Assembly: GCA_016647705.1 (NCBI GenBank)
Contig: CM028326.1
Coordinates: forward strand, 20,661,901-20,725,900
Origin: Eucommia ulmoides
Lineage: Eukaryota > Streptophyta > Magnoliopsida > Garryales > Eucommiaceae
Reading direction: 5' to 3'
DNA: 64,000 bases
The notes under the pieces were generated by a model, which worked only from the letters and a program-made list of their open reading frames with translations, searched no databases and was not told where the DNA came from. Shown piece after piece: positions 22,395 through 34,028 of the stretch; position 1 is the stretch's first letter; each line of letters opens with the position of its first letter. The translations under genes and the position numbers were made by a program.

Positions 22395-23677
22395 TTAGAC
22401 AAATGTTTGTTATTTTGGTGATTGTTTTATTATATATATATAAACTTTAAAGTTTTTTAACATTTTAAAATTAGGAATTATATCTAAATTATAATTATAT
22501 AAAAATTATAGAATTATATATATATATATAATATGTTTTTTTGATGGGGGAGGGGATGGAATGGGATGGGAGGGGCGGGGTTGAGGGGGAGGGGGAGGGG
22601 GCTGCCACGGTAGTAGCACCCAAATGCCACGGCCGGTTTTACCAAAAAAATAAAATAATAAAATAAAATAAAATATCGGCGAAGAAACCGGCCTGACACA
22701 GCTGGAGAGAACCACTTTTGTAATTTAAATTTTTTTTGAACCCATATAGTTAGGAACTCGACTTCCAATGAACTATACACTAGAAACGATAAGCACATTG
22801 TTAGTTTTTCTTTTAATATTTTCTTCAGGCTTCACATGATAGTCCTTGTCAGCCTATAATTGAATTAATAATTGTAAATTTGAGCGAAAAACATAAGAAC
22901 ATGTTATAATTAAAAAGACAGAAGATAAGACACAAACAAAAAAAATAACAGGTTAAGCAAACAAAAAAGTAACAACTGGAATATTTCAATGTACTGTAGA
23001 AGTGTAAATTTATGAAGTATAAATAATAAGATGTTTCACATACCATCCATGTTTTCCTTGTTTCTATGATACAGTAACTATTGCCTAGGAAACTCTAAGC
23101 ACGGCCTTGGAAACAATTAACTTCAAGAACTAAATTAGTTGCTCCAAAATTGAATTGGAAGCTCAAATGTCAGATCCATCGAATTCATCATAAGGGAAAA
23201 AAAGAGTGATTGAGTTTCTCTTGTTTTACATTTCAATGAAACAAATGAGATAAAATACCTAAATTCAGCCCGAGATAAATCTATTAACAAAAAAAAAAAA
23301 AATGAAAAATGGATAAGAACAATGATTTAGGATGAAAAGAACACTCTAAAATACTAAGCAATCTAAAAGTAGAGGTCAAGGCCAAATGATCAACATGAAA
23401 AATAGAATCGAAGCCAAAATAGAAAAGAATCTGGGCAAATCGAGAGAGCACTCACGAGTCTCCTTCAGTCGAGGCTTCGACACCAGCACAAAATGACTGA
23501 CTTCTCCATCCTTCGACGCATCACCATCTTCGGGAAGATGATTAGCAACGAAATAAACAACATATCACGATAAGAAACCCAAAAAACAAAACGCAATTAA
23601 GCTTTAGTAGCCCCAAATAATAATGATAACAAAGAATAGATGGATAGAAAATGATCAATACAAACTGAGCTTGGGAT
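22395..23677. other. Unassigned DNA left of the copia element
   Basis: It has a TA run (about 22518-22530), a GGGGGAGGGG-type purine stretch (22543-22602) and otherwise AT-rich sequence. It continues at 28281 on the far side of the copia insertion. The only gene-like item is the weak exon candidate at 23456-23560. Confidence 0.5.
23456..23560 (-). CDS. Weak exon candidate
   Basis: A minus-strand frame reading VANHLPEDGD and KDGEVSHFVLVSKPRLKE runs to GTGAGT (donor-like) at 23455. I do not recognise it, and no acceptor or partner exon could be fixed. If real, the copia element at 23683 sits just upstream of it. Confidence 0.2.
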
Positions 23678-23682
23678 TGAAG

Positions 23683-23871
23683 TGTTGAAATATAATTTGG
23701 ATCATCAATGCACCACTTCTCAACCACCCACTTCATTAATGTACCATTTTCTCAACTACTCTCATTTATTGTTTAATGCCCAACCACCTTCTCGGATTAT
23801 GTATATGTATGTAATTGTTTAACATGAAATGAGAAGACAATATATTTTCTCTTTTATTCCTATATTCTTTA
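23683..23871 (+). repeat. 5' LTR of copia element
   Basis: 189 bp, TGTTGAAATATAATTTGG to ATTCCTATATTCTTTA. It is followed directly by TGGTATCAAGAACC (23872-23885), a variant of the initiator-Met tRNA primer site TGGTATCAGAGCC. The LTR ends TA and not CA, a point mutation or family trait shared with the 3' LTR. Confidence 0.85.
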
Positions 23872-23885
23872 TGGTATCAAGAACC

Positions 23886-24700
23886 AACTATTTTTTTCCC
23901 CACCTAAACCATGCCAACCTCTACTACCAGCCGCTGCATGATCACACACCAAAAAACCCTAACTAGTTGCAAAATTAGATCGTGAAGCTTCCTACTCTTC
24001 GCCACCCCCATCAGCTCGTGAAACCCTACCCACCGTCATCCCTTTCAGCTCGCAAAAACCTACTCACAGCTATGAAGTCCGATCACGAAACCCTCATCCA
24101 CCGCCGCCAACATCCGACCGCGAAACCCTAGTCTACAGTCGCCAACAGGTCGCAAACCAGATCAAAACCCTACCCTACTGCCGCGAAGTCTAATCGCGAA
24201 ACCTAATTTATCACAGCCAAAATTCGACCGCGAAACCCAAAAACTTTGCAACTCGCGAACCCGAACCCTTTGAATCAGATCGCGAAATCATCTCGCAAAT
24301 CCTTAGCTACCCTCTGCACAGCCACGAACCTAGATTTGCTAACCAGCACTCCCTTTACAAACGAACCTCTCGCAAACCAACACTAGTTTCTTTCACCATC
24401 TCACGTAAACCAGTTGTTAATCCCGTATTGTGGCTCTTTGTTTGCTGTCGATACCCGTGGCTATCCATCTAATACTGTAACTTGCCACCATCTAGCTCTT
24501 GTTTACTACTGCAAGTTGTGGATAGTTTGTCATCTGTAAATCTATGTTACTCATCGCCATTGTTCTCCATCAATCGGTATTTTGGATGTCTTAAATACAC
24601 GACCATTTCTTCTCTTTATTTTATGGTTGAGTAACTATGTCTTTGGTTACCCTCTCACTTGTAACCTCTTTTTTCGGAGCTCAGTTAGTTTTTCAGTAGC
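23886..24700 (+). other. Copia leader with degenerate CGCGAAACCCTA repeats, gag absent
   Basis: Between the primer site and protease lie about eight degenerate phrases of the GATCGCGAAACCCTA type with CCACCGCCGCC-like linkers (about 23985-24300). No gag capsid or zinc-knuckle motif was found in any frame. Gag may be deleted or decayed beyond recognition. Confidence 0.5.
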
Positions 24701-24702
24701 AT

Positions 24703-27700
24703 ATGTTTAATTATTTCATTGCTACAATCTTGTCTCATTGTATCCATAGAATCCAAAAAAGAAGATATCGTTCTCAGTCTGGTAGATTCGCTACCAGCTC
24801 ACCCGGATCTTTCCCAAGTTCTGACCCAAATTACCTAGCTTCAAGCTCAGTTCACCAATCTGGCATTATCTTCCGACCCCGCGGTTGTTCTTACTCAGGT
24901 ACTCCTACTGCGCTTCATGGTAAGCCTGGTCGTCCTACTTGGATTTTGGATTCCGGGGCTAACAATCACATGACTGGTGAGCTTCCTATTTTTACTTCCC
25001 CTGTCTTGTTTGTCAATCAATTTGTGTGTGTTAAAAATAGTATCTCTATTCCTATTGTTGCCAAGAAGATGCTTGTTTGTCCCCCGATATCACCCTTCAC
25101 TCTATTTACTATATCCCTAAATTTACTTTTAATCTTATATCTATTAGTCACCTTGTTAAAAATCATAATTGTGTTGTTGTTTTGTTACCTAATCGCTGTT
25201 TCTTGCAGAACTCGACTTCGAGAAAGATTTTTAGCAGGGGATAAGAACACGATGGTCTCTATTACTTCGGGAATCCTCCATCTCTACCCATACCACCTTC
25301 TAGTATGCACGCCTGTACATCATCTACTTTTGATTCTCTTATCAATTTGCTAAAAAATCTAGATTTGTGACATACCCATCTAGGACATGCAAATTTTCAG
25401 GATTTGTGTTGGTTGTTTCCCTCTATTAAGAAAGCTTACAAGGACTTTAAATTTCAATGTGTGGTTTGTGAACTGTCTAAACACACCCACACCTCTTACA
25501 TTCCTCGTATGCACCGTGCATCTCAAGCTTTCGATCTTATCCACTTTGATATTTGAGGACTCTCTCATGTTACAACTATTTCTAAACACCGTTACTATGT
25601 CACTTTCATAGATGATTATAGTTGGTGTACTTTCTTCAAATGATAACAGACGAGAATACTTATTTGATAACTTTCAAGCCGATCTTAATAAGCAAGGTAT
25701 CCTTAAGTAACTTACCTATCCCTATACCCCTGAACAAAATGGTGTGGCAGAATGTAAGAACCGCCACCTCATGTCTGTAGTTCCTTGTCTCTTACGGGGA
25801 ATGAATGTTTCCAAATATTTCTGGCACGTGGCAGTACTTACAGCTGCCTATCTCATTAATCGTACCATGAGTCGTGTTCTTATAGGCAAAACTCCTCCTC
25901 AAATACTATAACCCACTCGCACCCTGTTTTCCATCTCACCCCGTGTTTTGTCTAGAATCTGAGGCCAACTAGAACCAAGTTAAATGATAAATCTATTCGA
26001 TATATATTTCTTGGCTATTCTACCATATCCAAACGATATAGGTGCTATGATCTGATCACTTGTCATATGTATCATCCTTTCGATATTATGTTTCTCGAAA
26101 TTGTCCCTTATTTTCAGGAATTATACCTTCTCCACCTATCAAGGCAACCACTACCGCAGATGATGCCTTCCTTCCACGTCCTATTCCTATCTTTGATATA
26201 CGTTCACCACCCACACTGCCCTTCCCGCCTAACCCATCACCCACACTGTCATGCGTATCCTCTCGTCGTCCACGTGTTTCACAACTTCTGCTGACTTCCT
26301 CTCCGAAATCAGTTATCTCTCCATCTCCAGTCATTTCTGACCCCGTTTCCCATCGTTACCCTACTCGGGAGTGTCGTCATCTACCATCTCGTTACCTCTT
26401 ATCTTGTTCTACTAATTATCCGATTTCCAAGTATTTATTTTTTCAGGATCTCTCGGATCAATACAAATTCTTCCTTGGGTAGATTGATTCCGCTGTCATT
26501 CTTCGCTTAGTACTTGAGGCCCTCCAAAATCAAAAGCGGGTAGCCTCTATGGAAGCAAAAATGAATGTCCTACAGCAAAATCAAAATTGGAAATTAGTTG
26601 ACTTGTTTCCAGGTGAACGACCAGTTGGTTGTAAGTAGATCCTCAATGTCAAATATCTTGTGGATAGATATATTGATCAATATAAAACTCGTCTTGTAGC
26701 TAAGAGCTATACACAAATTCTAGGCAAAGACTTTGGCGCAACCTTTGCCCTTGTTGCTGAGTTGACTATTGTTCGTTTTCTTGTTTCTTTGGCTGCCTGC
26801 TATACCTGGCCTCTACATCAGTTAGATGTCAAAAATGTCTTTCTCAATTGCAACCTGGATAAGACTATTTATATAAAGCCTCCACTGGGATTTTGGACTT
26901 AGAGGGAGTATTCAGGCAAAGTCTGTCGACTCCAAAAATCAATCTATGGACTTAAGCAGTGTCCTCGTGCATAGTTCAAATGATTTAGTGAAGCCATCCT
27001 TACTATGGGGTTTACCCAGTGTCACTCAGATCATATATTCTTCATTCATTGCCAACACCAGGGACAATGCATCATTATCTTAGTGTATGTGGATGATATT
27101 ATTATAACAGAAGACGACGTACTTAGCATTAAGCAGGTAAAGAAGGATCTCAGACAAATTTTTTACATTAAAGGTTTGGGCCTTCTTTGCTACTTTCTTG
27201 GTATTGAGGTTGCTTGGTCTCGACAAGGCCTTTCTATATCCCAACAAAAATATGCCCATGATCTTCTTTAGGACACCAGGATGTTTGGATGTAGACTTAC
27301 TTCCACTCCTATGGATCCAAACCTTAAGTTAACAACAAACTTATGAGAATTATTATTCGATCCATGGTATATCAGTAATTTGTGGGTTGCTTTATCTAAT
27401 ACGGGGCCAGATCTTATGTATTTAGTCAGTGTTGTAAGCCATTTATGTACTCACCATGTACATCACACGTGGATATTTTCTACCATATCAATCGGTATTT
27501 CAAAACACGCCCCGGCCTTGGCCATTTTTATATCATAGGAATACAGGAAGAATTCTCCTACTTTACATTTACCAACTATGTAGGATCGAAAAACGATAGA
27601 CGTTCGAACTCAAGTTTGTTCACTTTTCATGAAAAACACCTAATCTCCTGGAAGAGTAAGAAACAAACCGTAGTCTCCCAATCTTTTGCTGAAGTTGAGT

Positions 27701-28028
27701 ATCGTGCCATAGCTTAAGGAATATGTGAACTCTTTTGGCTTCCTTCTTTTTTATCGATCTAGTACTTCCGGTACGAAACTTCTCTAAGCTATTTTGTTAC
27801 AACAAGTCCACCATAATGCTATCATCAGACTCAATTCTCCATGACAGGATGAAACATATTGAGTTGGATATCCATTTCATTCGTGAGAAAGTTTGATTAG
27901 GAATCATCACGCCTATCTTCATTCAATCTTCTGACAAGTTGTTGATATGTTAACCAAGCGCACAGGACCATCCCTTCTTCAGCAAGCTATTGGCAAGTTA
28001 GGACTCATCAATATCTTTACCCTAGCTT
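24703..28028 (+). pseudogene. Ty1/copia pol polyprotein (PR-IN-RT-RH)
   Basis: Domains in order: protease at 24703-25100 with WILDSGANNHMTG (the DSG catalytic motif, W codon at 24940); integrase at about 25370-25920 (HLGHANF, FIDDYSWCTFFK, EQNGVAECKNRHL); RT at about 26500-27300 with RLVAKSYTQ, LHQLDVKNVFLN and the YVDD active site at 27086-27097; RNase H at about 27440-28028 with SWKSKKQTVVSQSFAEVEYRA and the terminal DMLTKRTGPSL. In a live element these mature the particle and copy and insert the DNA. Stops (for example in the integrase after IHFDI, in RT after PVGCK, after HDLL) and frame shifts show it is dead. Confidence 0.9.
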
Positions 28029-28037
28029 AAAGGGGAG
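28029..28037 (+). other. Polypurine tract of copia element
   Basis: AAAGGGGAG directly precedes the 3' LTR. Such a tract primes plus-strand DNA synthesis in LTR retrotransposons. Confidence 0.85.
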
Positions 28038-28157
28038 TATTGAAATATAATTTGAATTATTAAAGCACCACTTCTCAATCACCCACTTCATTAATGTGCT
28101 ATCTTCTCAACTACATTAATTTATTTGTTCCATTCCCAATCACCTTCTTAAATTATG

Positions 28158-28214
<57 letters not shown>

Positions 28215-28275
28215 GTAATTGTTCAATATGAAATTATGAGACAATATATTTTCTCTTATATTCCTATATCCTTTA
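28038..28275 (+). repeat. 3' LTR of copia element, expanded by microsatellites
   Basis: 238 bp, TATTGAAATATAATTTGAAT to TATATCCTTTA. It matches the 5' LTR apart from substitutions and a 3' expansion of AC and AT dinucleotides (28158-28214), where the 5' LTR has only a short TATGTATATGTATG run. Confidence 0.85.
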
Positions 28276-28280
28276 TGAAG

Positions 28281-29429
28281 TGAACCTACGCTCGACACTA
28301 GGGCTTAGTGAAGGGTGGCTAAAAAGAATCGAGAAATGGCTATCGACGAATCAAGAAAAGTGAAATAAGAACAGATTAGGGCTTGTATCACAATTCAGAT
28401 GCTACCAAAGAGGTACAACAAAGAAGAAGGTGCGAGCAAAAAGGAAAACACTGGCTGTAGTTGATGAAGGAATATGGAAGGAAAAAATCTTAAGGAAAAC
28501 TAACGATTTCAAAGATTAGAGTCTGAAACAAAACCAGTGCTAATTTTCTTTTTGGGCAAATTACCTTTTAAACCTTCTAACTAGTAAGAAAATGGTTTTA
28601 AAAGGTCCTTCTATTAAATTGTTCATCCAAATTAACAGAAAACCTATCATGTGTAATGCACATGCTTTTTTAAGGGTACAATAGTCTTTTTCCATTTTTT
28701 TTTTCTTTTTCATCATTTTTTTTAATTATTTTATTCTTTTTTCTTTTCAGATCATCATCATCTCTCTCTCTCTCTCTTATCCAACGGTGGTCGTGATCCG
28801 CAAGAAGAAGACAGTGGTCGCCTCTCTTTCTTCTTCTTCACCCCCACCGTCTGACCAACTTTTGGATTGCGATTCTCATCCCTTGATTCTGACATTGACT
28901 CTCCACCACCAAAAAAAACCCATCCGCTACCATGGACCCACTAGGAAATGAAAAACCTCATCTAGGCATACCAAGAGAAATGGTATTCTATCAAGCGAGG
29001 CCAACTCAAGGCCGGCCAATGGGAGGAGGTTGTTGTCATCGTCATCGCATTCTGCAGCTACAATGAGCCTCCAAATCCACCATCTAGTGTTGCCACTAGA
29101 TCAAGAATCTATTAAAGTACTATCGTAACGAGAAGATGAAGTTATTCCCCCATGTAGGAGTATGTCAGGCTGATGGATTGTTTAGAACTTGGGCAACCGG
29201 AGACAGCTCCCACACCTCTTTTCTCTCATACTTTTGTGTCTCTAAAGTTGTAGAACCAGAGACAACTATGGTTTTTGGGTCATTGAACTAGATCGTCGCA
29301 CCGGTCTAAGAGGTTTTCTCATTGAAATAGAACGATTGGCTAGTTGGGTAAAAAAAAATGAATACAAGATCAACAACTATTATAGTTTAAACGATGATGA
29401 TTGGTTGGAATTTTCATGGAAAGCATTAA
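28281..29429. other. Unassigned DNA between two copia elements
   Basis: It continues the sequence left of 23678. A CT microsatellite (28759-28776) lies in a pyrimidine-rich stretch. No frame longer than about 60 codons or recognisable motif was found. Confidence 0.5.
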
Positions 29430-31957
29430 TATAAGTGCATGGGCTTGGCCTATTAGGTTAAAACCCTAACCCTAGAGTTTTCCTAGTCTCCTATAAATAT
29501 ACCCATTGTAAATCTTTGTCATTGTACTCTTTCTTAATATCAATATGATTATTTCATGTTCTCCATTCCATATTTAAATTATCTAAGCATGGTATCGAGA
29601 GTCAATGTTTCCTGACCCTATTCCTATTAAAATTTTCGAAACCCTAACCCGAACAGACTTTTGTCGTGCTAATTTTTTTCCCGTTACATCTGTTGATTGC
29701 TACGGATATCACCACTACTTTAAAATAATCTCTCATCATATCAATACCTTCATCTCAAGGAGAACAACACAACGCCATCAAAACCACCGCCAAAGAAATA
29801 CTCAAGTGCTCACACGCGCTGTCCAGAATCATGGTAGATCCGTCACCTCGATTAACTGCTATAGGTCTCAAAATTGCTACAAAATCGACACCCATTATAC
29901 TACCATCTTCGTCTTCCTGAGAAGATCCAAACGTGGAAAAATCTAACACCACCGGAGAAGCTATGCATCATCACGTGCCGCCCAAAGCAACTAGATCTCT
30001 GTTGCTCCAGATCTATGCACTTGGTTCATGTCACTAGGAAGCCAAGTCAATGTCAACTAGGCACTATGTCATCAGTAACGTTGGTATTGACCCCTACATT
30101 GACCATTGCCATGTCAGTGTTGACTGCCCGCCGCATTATCACTACGACAATATTGACCCTTGCACATTAGTAGTGTTCCTCTTCCATGTCATCGCCATAT
30201 CAAAGTTGACTCTTGCCATGTTAGTGCCACCATTCTGATCCTTGACACATCATCGGTTCACTTAGGTAACCTTCTATTAACTGGTTCAGGCACTTTTAGA
30301 TAGGTTTTCTTCAAAGTTGAACTGGTTCCGAGGGTTTTTGGATGTTCTGATTCTGTTTCTGGCCTCATTTTTTTTATTTGTGACTTACAAGATATACTTT
30401 CCTATATATTTGTGTAGTGTTATCTCTGTTTACCACTTTTTGAACCGATTCTTGAAGATATGATATTGATTCCAGTCTAATTTTGATGTTCCAAATCTAT
30501 CTATTGCCTTCATTTAACCAAATTTGGATAAGAAAGTGTAATTCTCTCTATACTATTGATTTAGTTCATCACAGAGATTTGATCGGTTTAAGGACTCATC
30601 AATCGGTTCTTTATGATTATAGACTAATTCCTGGACAATTTTAGCGCTCTGGATCCATTCGTGACCTCAATTTTTCTAAATTCAAATCATATTGTATACG
30701 TCGTTGTATATTATAGATTCAGTTGAACAACGATGTATGGGAGTTGTACTACTTCGCTTATTCTCAATGCCAAAGAGAGTTTGGATCCTACCTCCACTAC
30801 TGTTACCATCTCTATTGCAGACTTGACTTTATTTTTTTGCCAAATTTTCTCCAAGAATGGTACAAATGTTTTCCCTATTTTTTCACTTACTACAGGTAAT
30901 TCTTCTTGATTTTTTTATTTTGGCTATTGGAATCATATGACATATGATCCCAATATTTTTTTCATCCATGCTATCTACTAGGAATACCCCTAGTATTCAT
31001 ACCGTTGATGATTCTCAAATATGTGTTACTCATACTGATTAGATTTTTACTTCATATATTTCTATCCTTGACATGTATTTTATTCCGAAACTCACCTCAA
31101 ATCTCTTATCCGTTGGGCAACTCTATGAATTGAGATTTAAAGCCATATTTTCTAATAGTGGTTATCTCATGCAAGATTCTCGGATAGAAGAAACTCTTGG
31201 GACTGGTCGTAGAGTTGGATATCTATTTAAACTCAATAGTTTGCACCTTCCACCTCAAACCCCACCCCCACACCACCACCTCCATGTCCCTTCATTAGCC
31301 TGTGCAATATCACCATCACTACCATCATCCTCCTCCTCCTCATCATCATCATCCTTATCTCCACCGTCGCCATTGTCACTATCACCATCCTATATTAGGC
31401 ATTTTTTGTTAGGCCACACTTTATTCAGTTGACTCAAATAACTTATTTGTAGTAGTCAGTTAGGTTCAATTCAATATTTGTTCTTCAATTGTATCCATTG
31501 CCAACTTGCAAAACAACTAGCCCTCCATTTCAATGAGAGTCAGTCTATTTCTCTTACACTCGTTGATCTAATTCACTCTAATATTTGGGGGCCTTCTTCT
31601 CATGCCATAATGGGTGGTTCTCATTACTTTGCTATCTTTGTGGAGGACTACTCTCGATATACATGGTTGTTTCTTATGAAAAATTGATCCAAACTATTCC
31701 AAATATATTCTGCATTTTCTTCTATGGTTCATGCCCAATTCTCTAGAAATATCAAAGTTTTTTGCTCAGATAATGCAATAGAATACAAGAATCATGTTTT
31801 TCTCAACCTGTTTCACCAAAATGACACGCTCCCCCACCGCTCATGTCTTGATACATCCCAACAAAATGGATGAGTCGAACCCAAACAAAGACACATTCTT
31901 GACATAGTTTTTGCTCTCCTTATTTCTCCTCCATGCCTTGAGCGCTTTTGGTGTGAG
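29430..31957 (+). mobile_element. 5' part of a second Ty1/copia element
   Basis: A short LTR (about 29430-29589, TATA box TATAAATA at 29492) is followed by TGGTATCGAGAGTC (29590-29603), an initiator-Met type primer site. Protease and integrase remnants follow. The element ends abruptly in the integrase at 31957, where the Del/Tekay LTR begins, so its 3' half was displaced by that insertion and is not found in the window. The LTR's left edge is tentative because it starts TATAAG instead of TG. Confidence 0.7.
30840..31957 (+). pseudogene. Ty1/copia protease-integrase fragment
   Basis: The frame at 31073-31432 reads FIPKLTSNLLSVGQLYEL and GTGRRVGYLFKLNSLHLP, the segment between protease and integrase in copia pol. 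31478-31687 reads CQLAKQLALHF, DLIHSNIWGPSSHA and VEDYSRYTWLFLM, the integrase N-terminal and core start. 31790-31960 has weak matches to the D-E part (CSDNAIEYKN, TSQQNG). A (TCC/ATC)n run near 31320-31390 codes serine and proline. Stops occur throughout, and the protease DSG motif was not found intact. Confidence 0.75.
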
Positions 31958-33648
31958 TGTAAGACCCAAATTTTAGCACATGCATAATTTGAGTTACATT
32001 TTAGAACATTTAGAAAATAACGAGGTATAATATATTATATATATTACTCAATTCAAAATTTTAAGGGGTGAATTTAAAATTTTAAGAATAATAAATATTC
32101 AAAAGGATATAAATAATAACCTAAAGGAAATCAGGGGGAGACTAGTGTAATTTGGAAAATGATATTACATATATATATATATACACACACACCCCTATAT
32201 ATTCATACGGTAGTGAGAGCAAGAAACGCAAAACAAAATGGAAGAGGAAATTTGACGTGACAAGCTAGGGATCAAACTCAACCACTAATTCCATGCAAAT
32301 ATATATACATCCATGTATAATTGAAATCACAAACCTTAAAAGAATAAAAATCAAAAAATAAAGAGAGAGGGAAGGTCTGGCGGTGGTGGGTGTCTCGTCA
32401 CTGATGGAGTAGGTTCCGACGGCGTGTGGGGGGGGAGGAGTGATCAGAGTACGTGGGTTCAGACGTGGTGTGTGTTTGTATGTGTGCTGATCAGCCGACA
32501 GTGATCGGGCGTGTGTGTGTGTGGTATCGCCGATCACTCCGGTGGTATGTGGGTCGTTGATAGCCGTTGGTGTAGGTGTAGGGGCAATCAGTCGCCATTC
32601 GGACTGGTGTGTAGCGTGGGTGTGTTTGTCCGACAAACAGCATGTGTGTGTCGTCGGGTGTGTGCGTGTGTGTCATCGGCGACGGTGTATGTGTGTTGCA
32701 GCGCGTGTATGTGTGTGTGTGAGCTCGGTGATATTGTGGGTGTGTGTGTTTGGTTATGGGGTGGCCGATAGTGGTTGTTGATCGATGGTGTGGGTTGTGC
32801 AGAACCGTGATGAAAGTCGGTAAAGCGTGGGAAGTCGCCGGTGGTCGGCGACAGTAGAGAGAGAGAGGTCGGCCGAACTGAAGCAGAACCGCAAAAGGAA
32901 GATGGAAAAAAAAAAAAAAAAAAAAAAACTCAAATAAAAATCAAAAGTCCAAATCCCATCTCTTGGCGAGTGGAAAATTCGAATCAGGTAAAATTTAGGT
33001 CGATTAAGATTTTCGTCAGATTAAATTATTAGCATTAAAATGTTCATAATCGTGACGATAATTTTTGTAACGATTAATTCTAATAACTCTATATCGTGAA
33101 TATTAATATAACAGAATGGGGTAAATAATAATATTACATAACTAAATTTGGGGAATGAGAAATTATGAAAATTAGGGCCATCCATTGCATATTAGGGTTA
33201 TTTTAGACAAAATATTAATTTAGGCCTATCGTTGTTAGGTTCACAAGCGTCGACGTCCCATTAGGATTCGGACAGTGACGTTTTTGCAGTGCAGAAAATG
33301 AGGTGAGTGTAGTGCCTTCTATTTAAATTCACAAATTTTATTTTCATATAAATTGTAGGAAAATGTGTTTATTTAAAAATGGATAATTCTATGATGTACT
33401 AGGATCAAGTTGGTTTTAAAGGTGAAAAATGATTTTTTTATTATTATTATTTTTTTTATCAAGTTGGTTTTAAATGTGGAAAATGAATTTTGGATCAAAT
33501 AGATTTAAAAAGTCGAAAAGTAATTTTCGGCAGTAGATTTAAAAAAAAAAAAATGGGGAAGGTAATTTAAAAATAAGGAAAGTGATTTTTGTTCGACTAT
33601 GCCATAGTTTTGATCCCATCAGGAGGGTATGTCCTGCGGGATGGTTAT

Positions 33649-34000
33649 GACCTATCCGGAGGGTTAGTCCGGCAGGTGGTGGATTATATTATGATTTATC
33701 TGCAAGGTTAGTCCGACAGGTAGTTGTTGATATTATTACCTATCCGGAGGGTTAGTCTGGCAGGTGGTTGTTGATATTATGACATGTCCGAAAGGTTAGT
33801 CCGGCAGGTGGTTGTTGATATTATGATCTGTCCGGAGGGTTAGTCCAACAGGTGGTTGTTGATATTATGACCTGTCCGGAAGGTTAGTCTGGCAGGTGAT
33901 TGTTGATATTATGACCTGTCCGAATGATTAGTCCGGCAGATGGTTGTTGATATTATGATCTATCAGGAGGATTAGTCTTGCAGGTGGTTGTTTGACCCGT
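33649..34000 (+). repeat. 44-bp tandem array in the Del/Tekay LTR, 8 copies
   Basis: Eight head-to-tail units, each like GACCTGTCCGGAGGGTTAGT followed by CCGGCAGGTGGTTGTTGATATTAT, total 352 bp with no spacers. Substitutions are scattered. It ends just before the nested solo LTR. Confidence 0.9.
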
Positions 34001-34028
34001 CAGGAGTGCAAAACTCGCGCATGGTACT

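Larger units (their letters stand above)
23683..28275 (+). mobile_element. Ty1/copia element with both LTRs, degenerate
   Basis: 5' LTR 23683-23871, primer site at 23872, pol pseudogene, polypurine tract 28029-28037 and 3' LTR 28038-28275, flanked by TGAAG at 23678-23682 and 28276-28280. The order protease, integrase, RT, RNase H is that of Ty1/copia. The 4593-bp element is near-complete in outline, but stops break pol throughout and no gag is recognisable between the primer site and protease. Confidence 0.9.

Noticed and set aside
32265-32781. Overlapping frames on both strands
   Set aside because: They read GT/AC-rich simple sequence inside the Del/Tekay LTR (Cys/Val or Thr/His runs).
33649-34000. 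44-bp direct repeats as a CRISPR-like array
   Set aside because: Units are head to tail with no unique spacers, and the sequence lies in a plant LTR.
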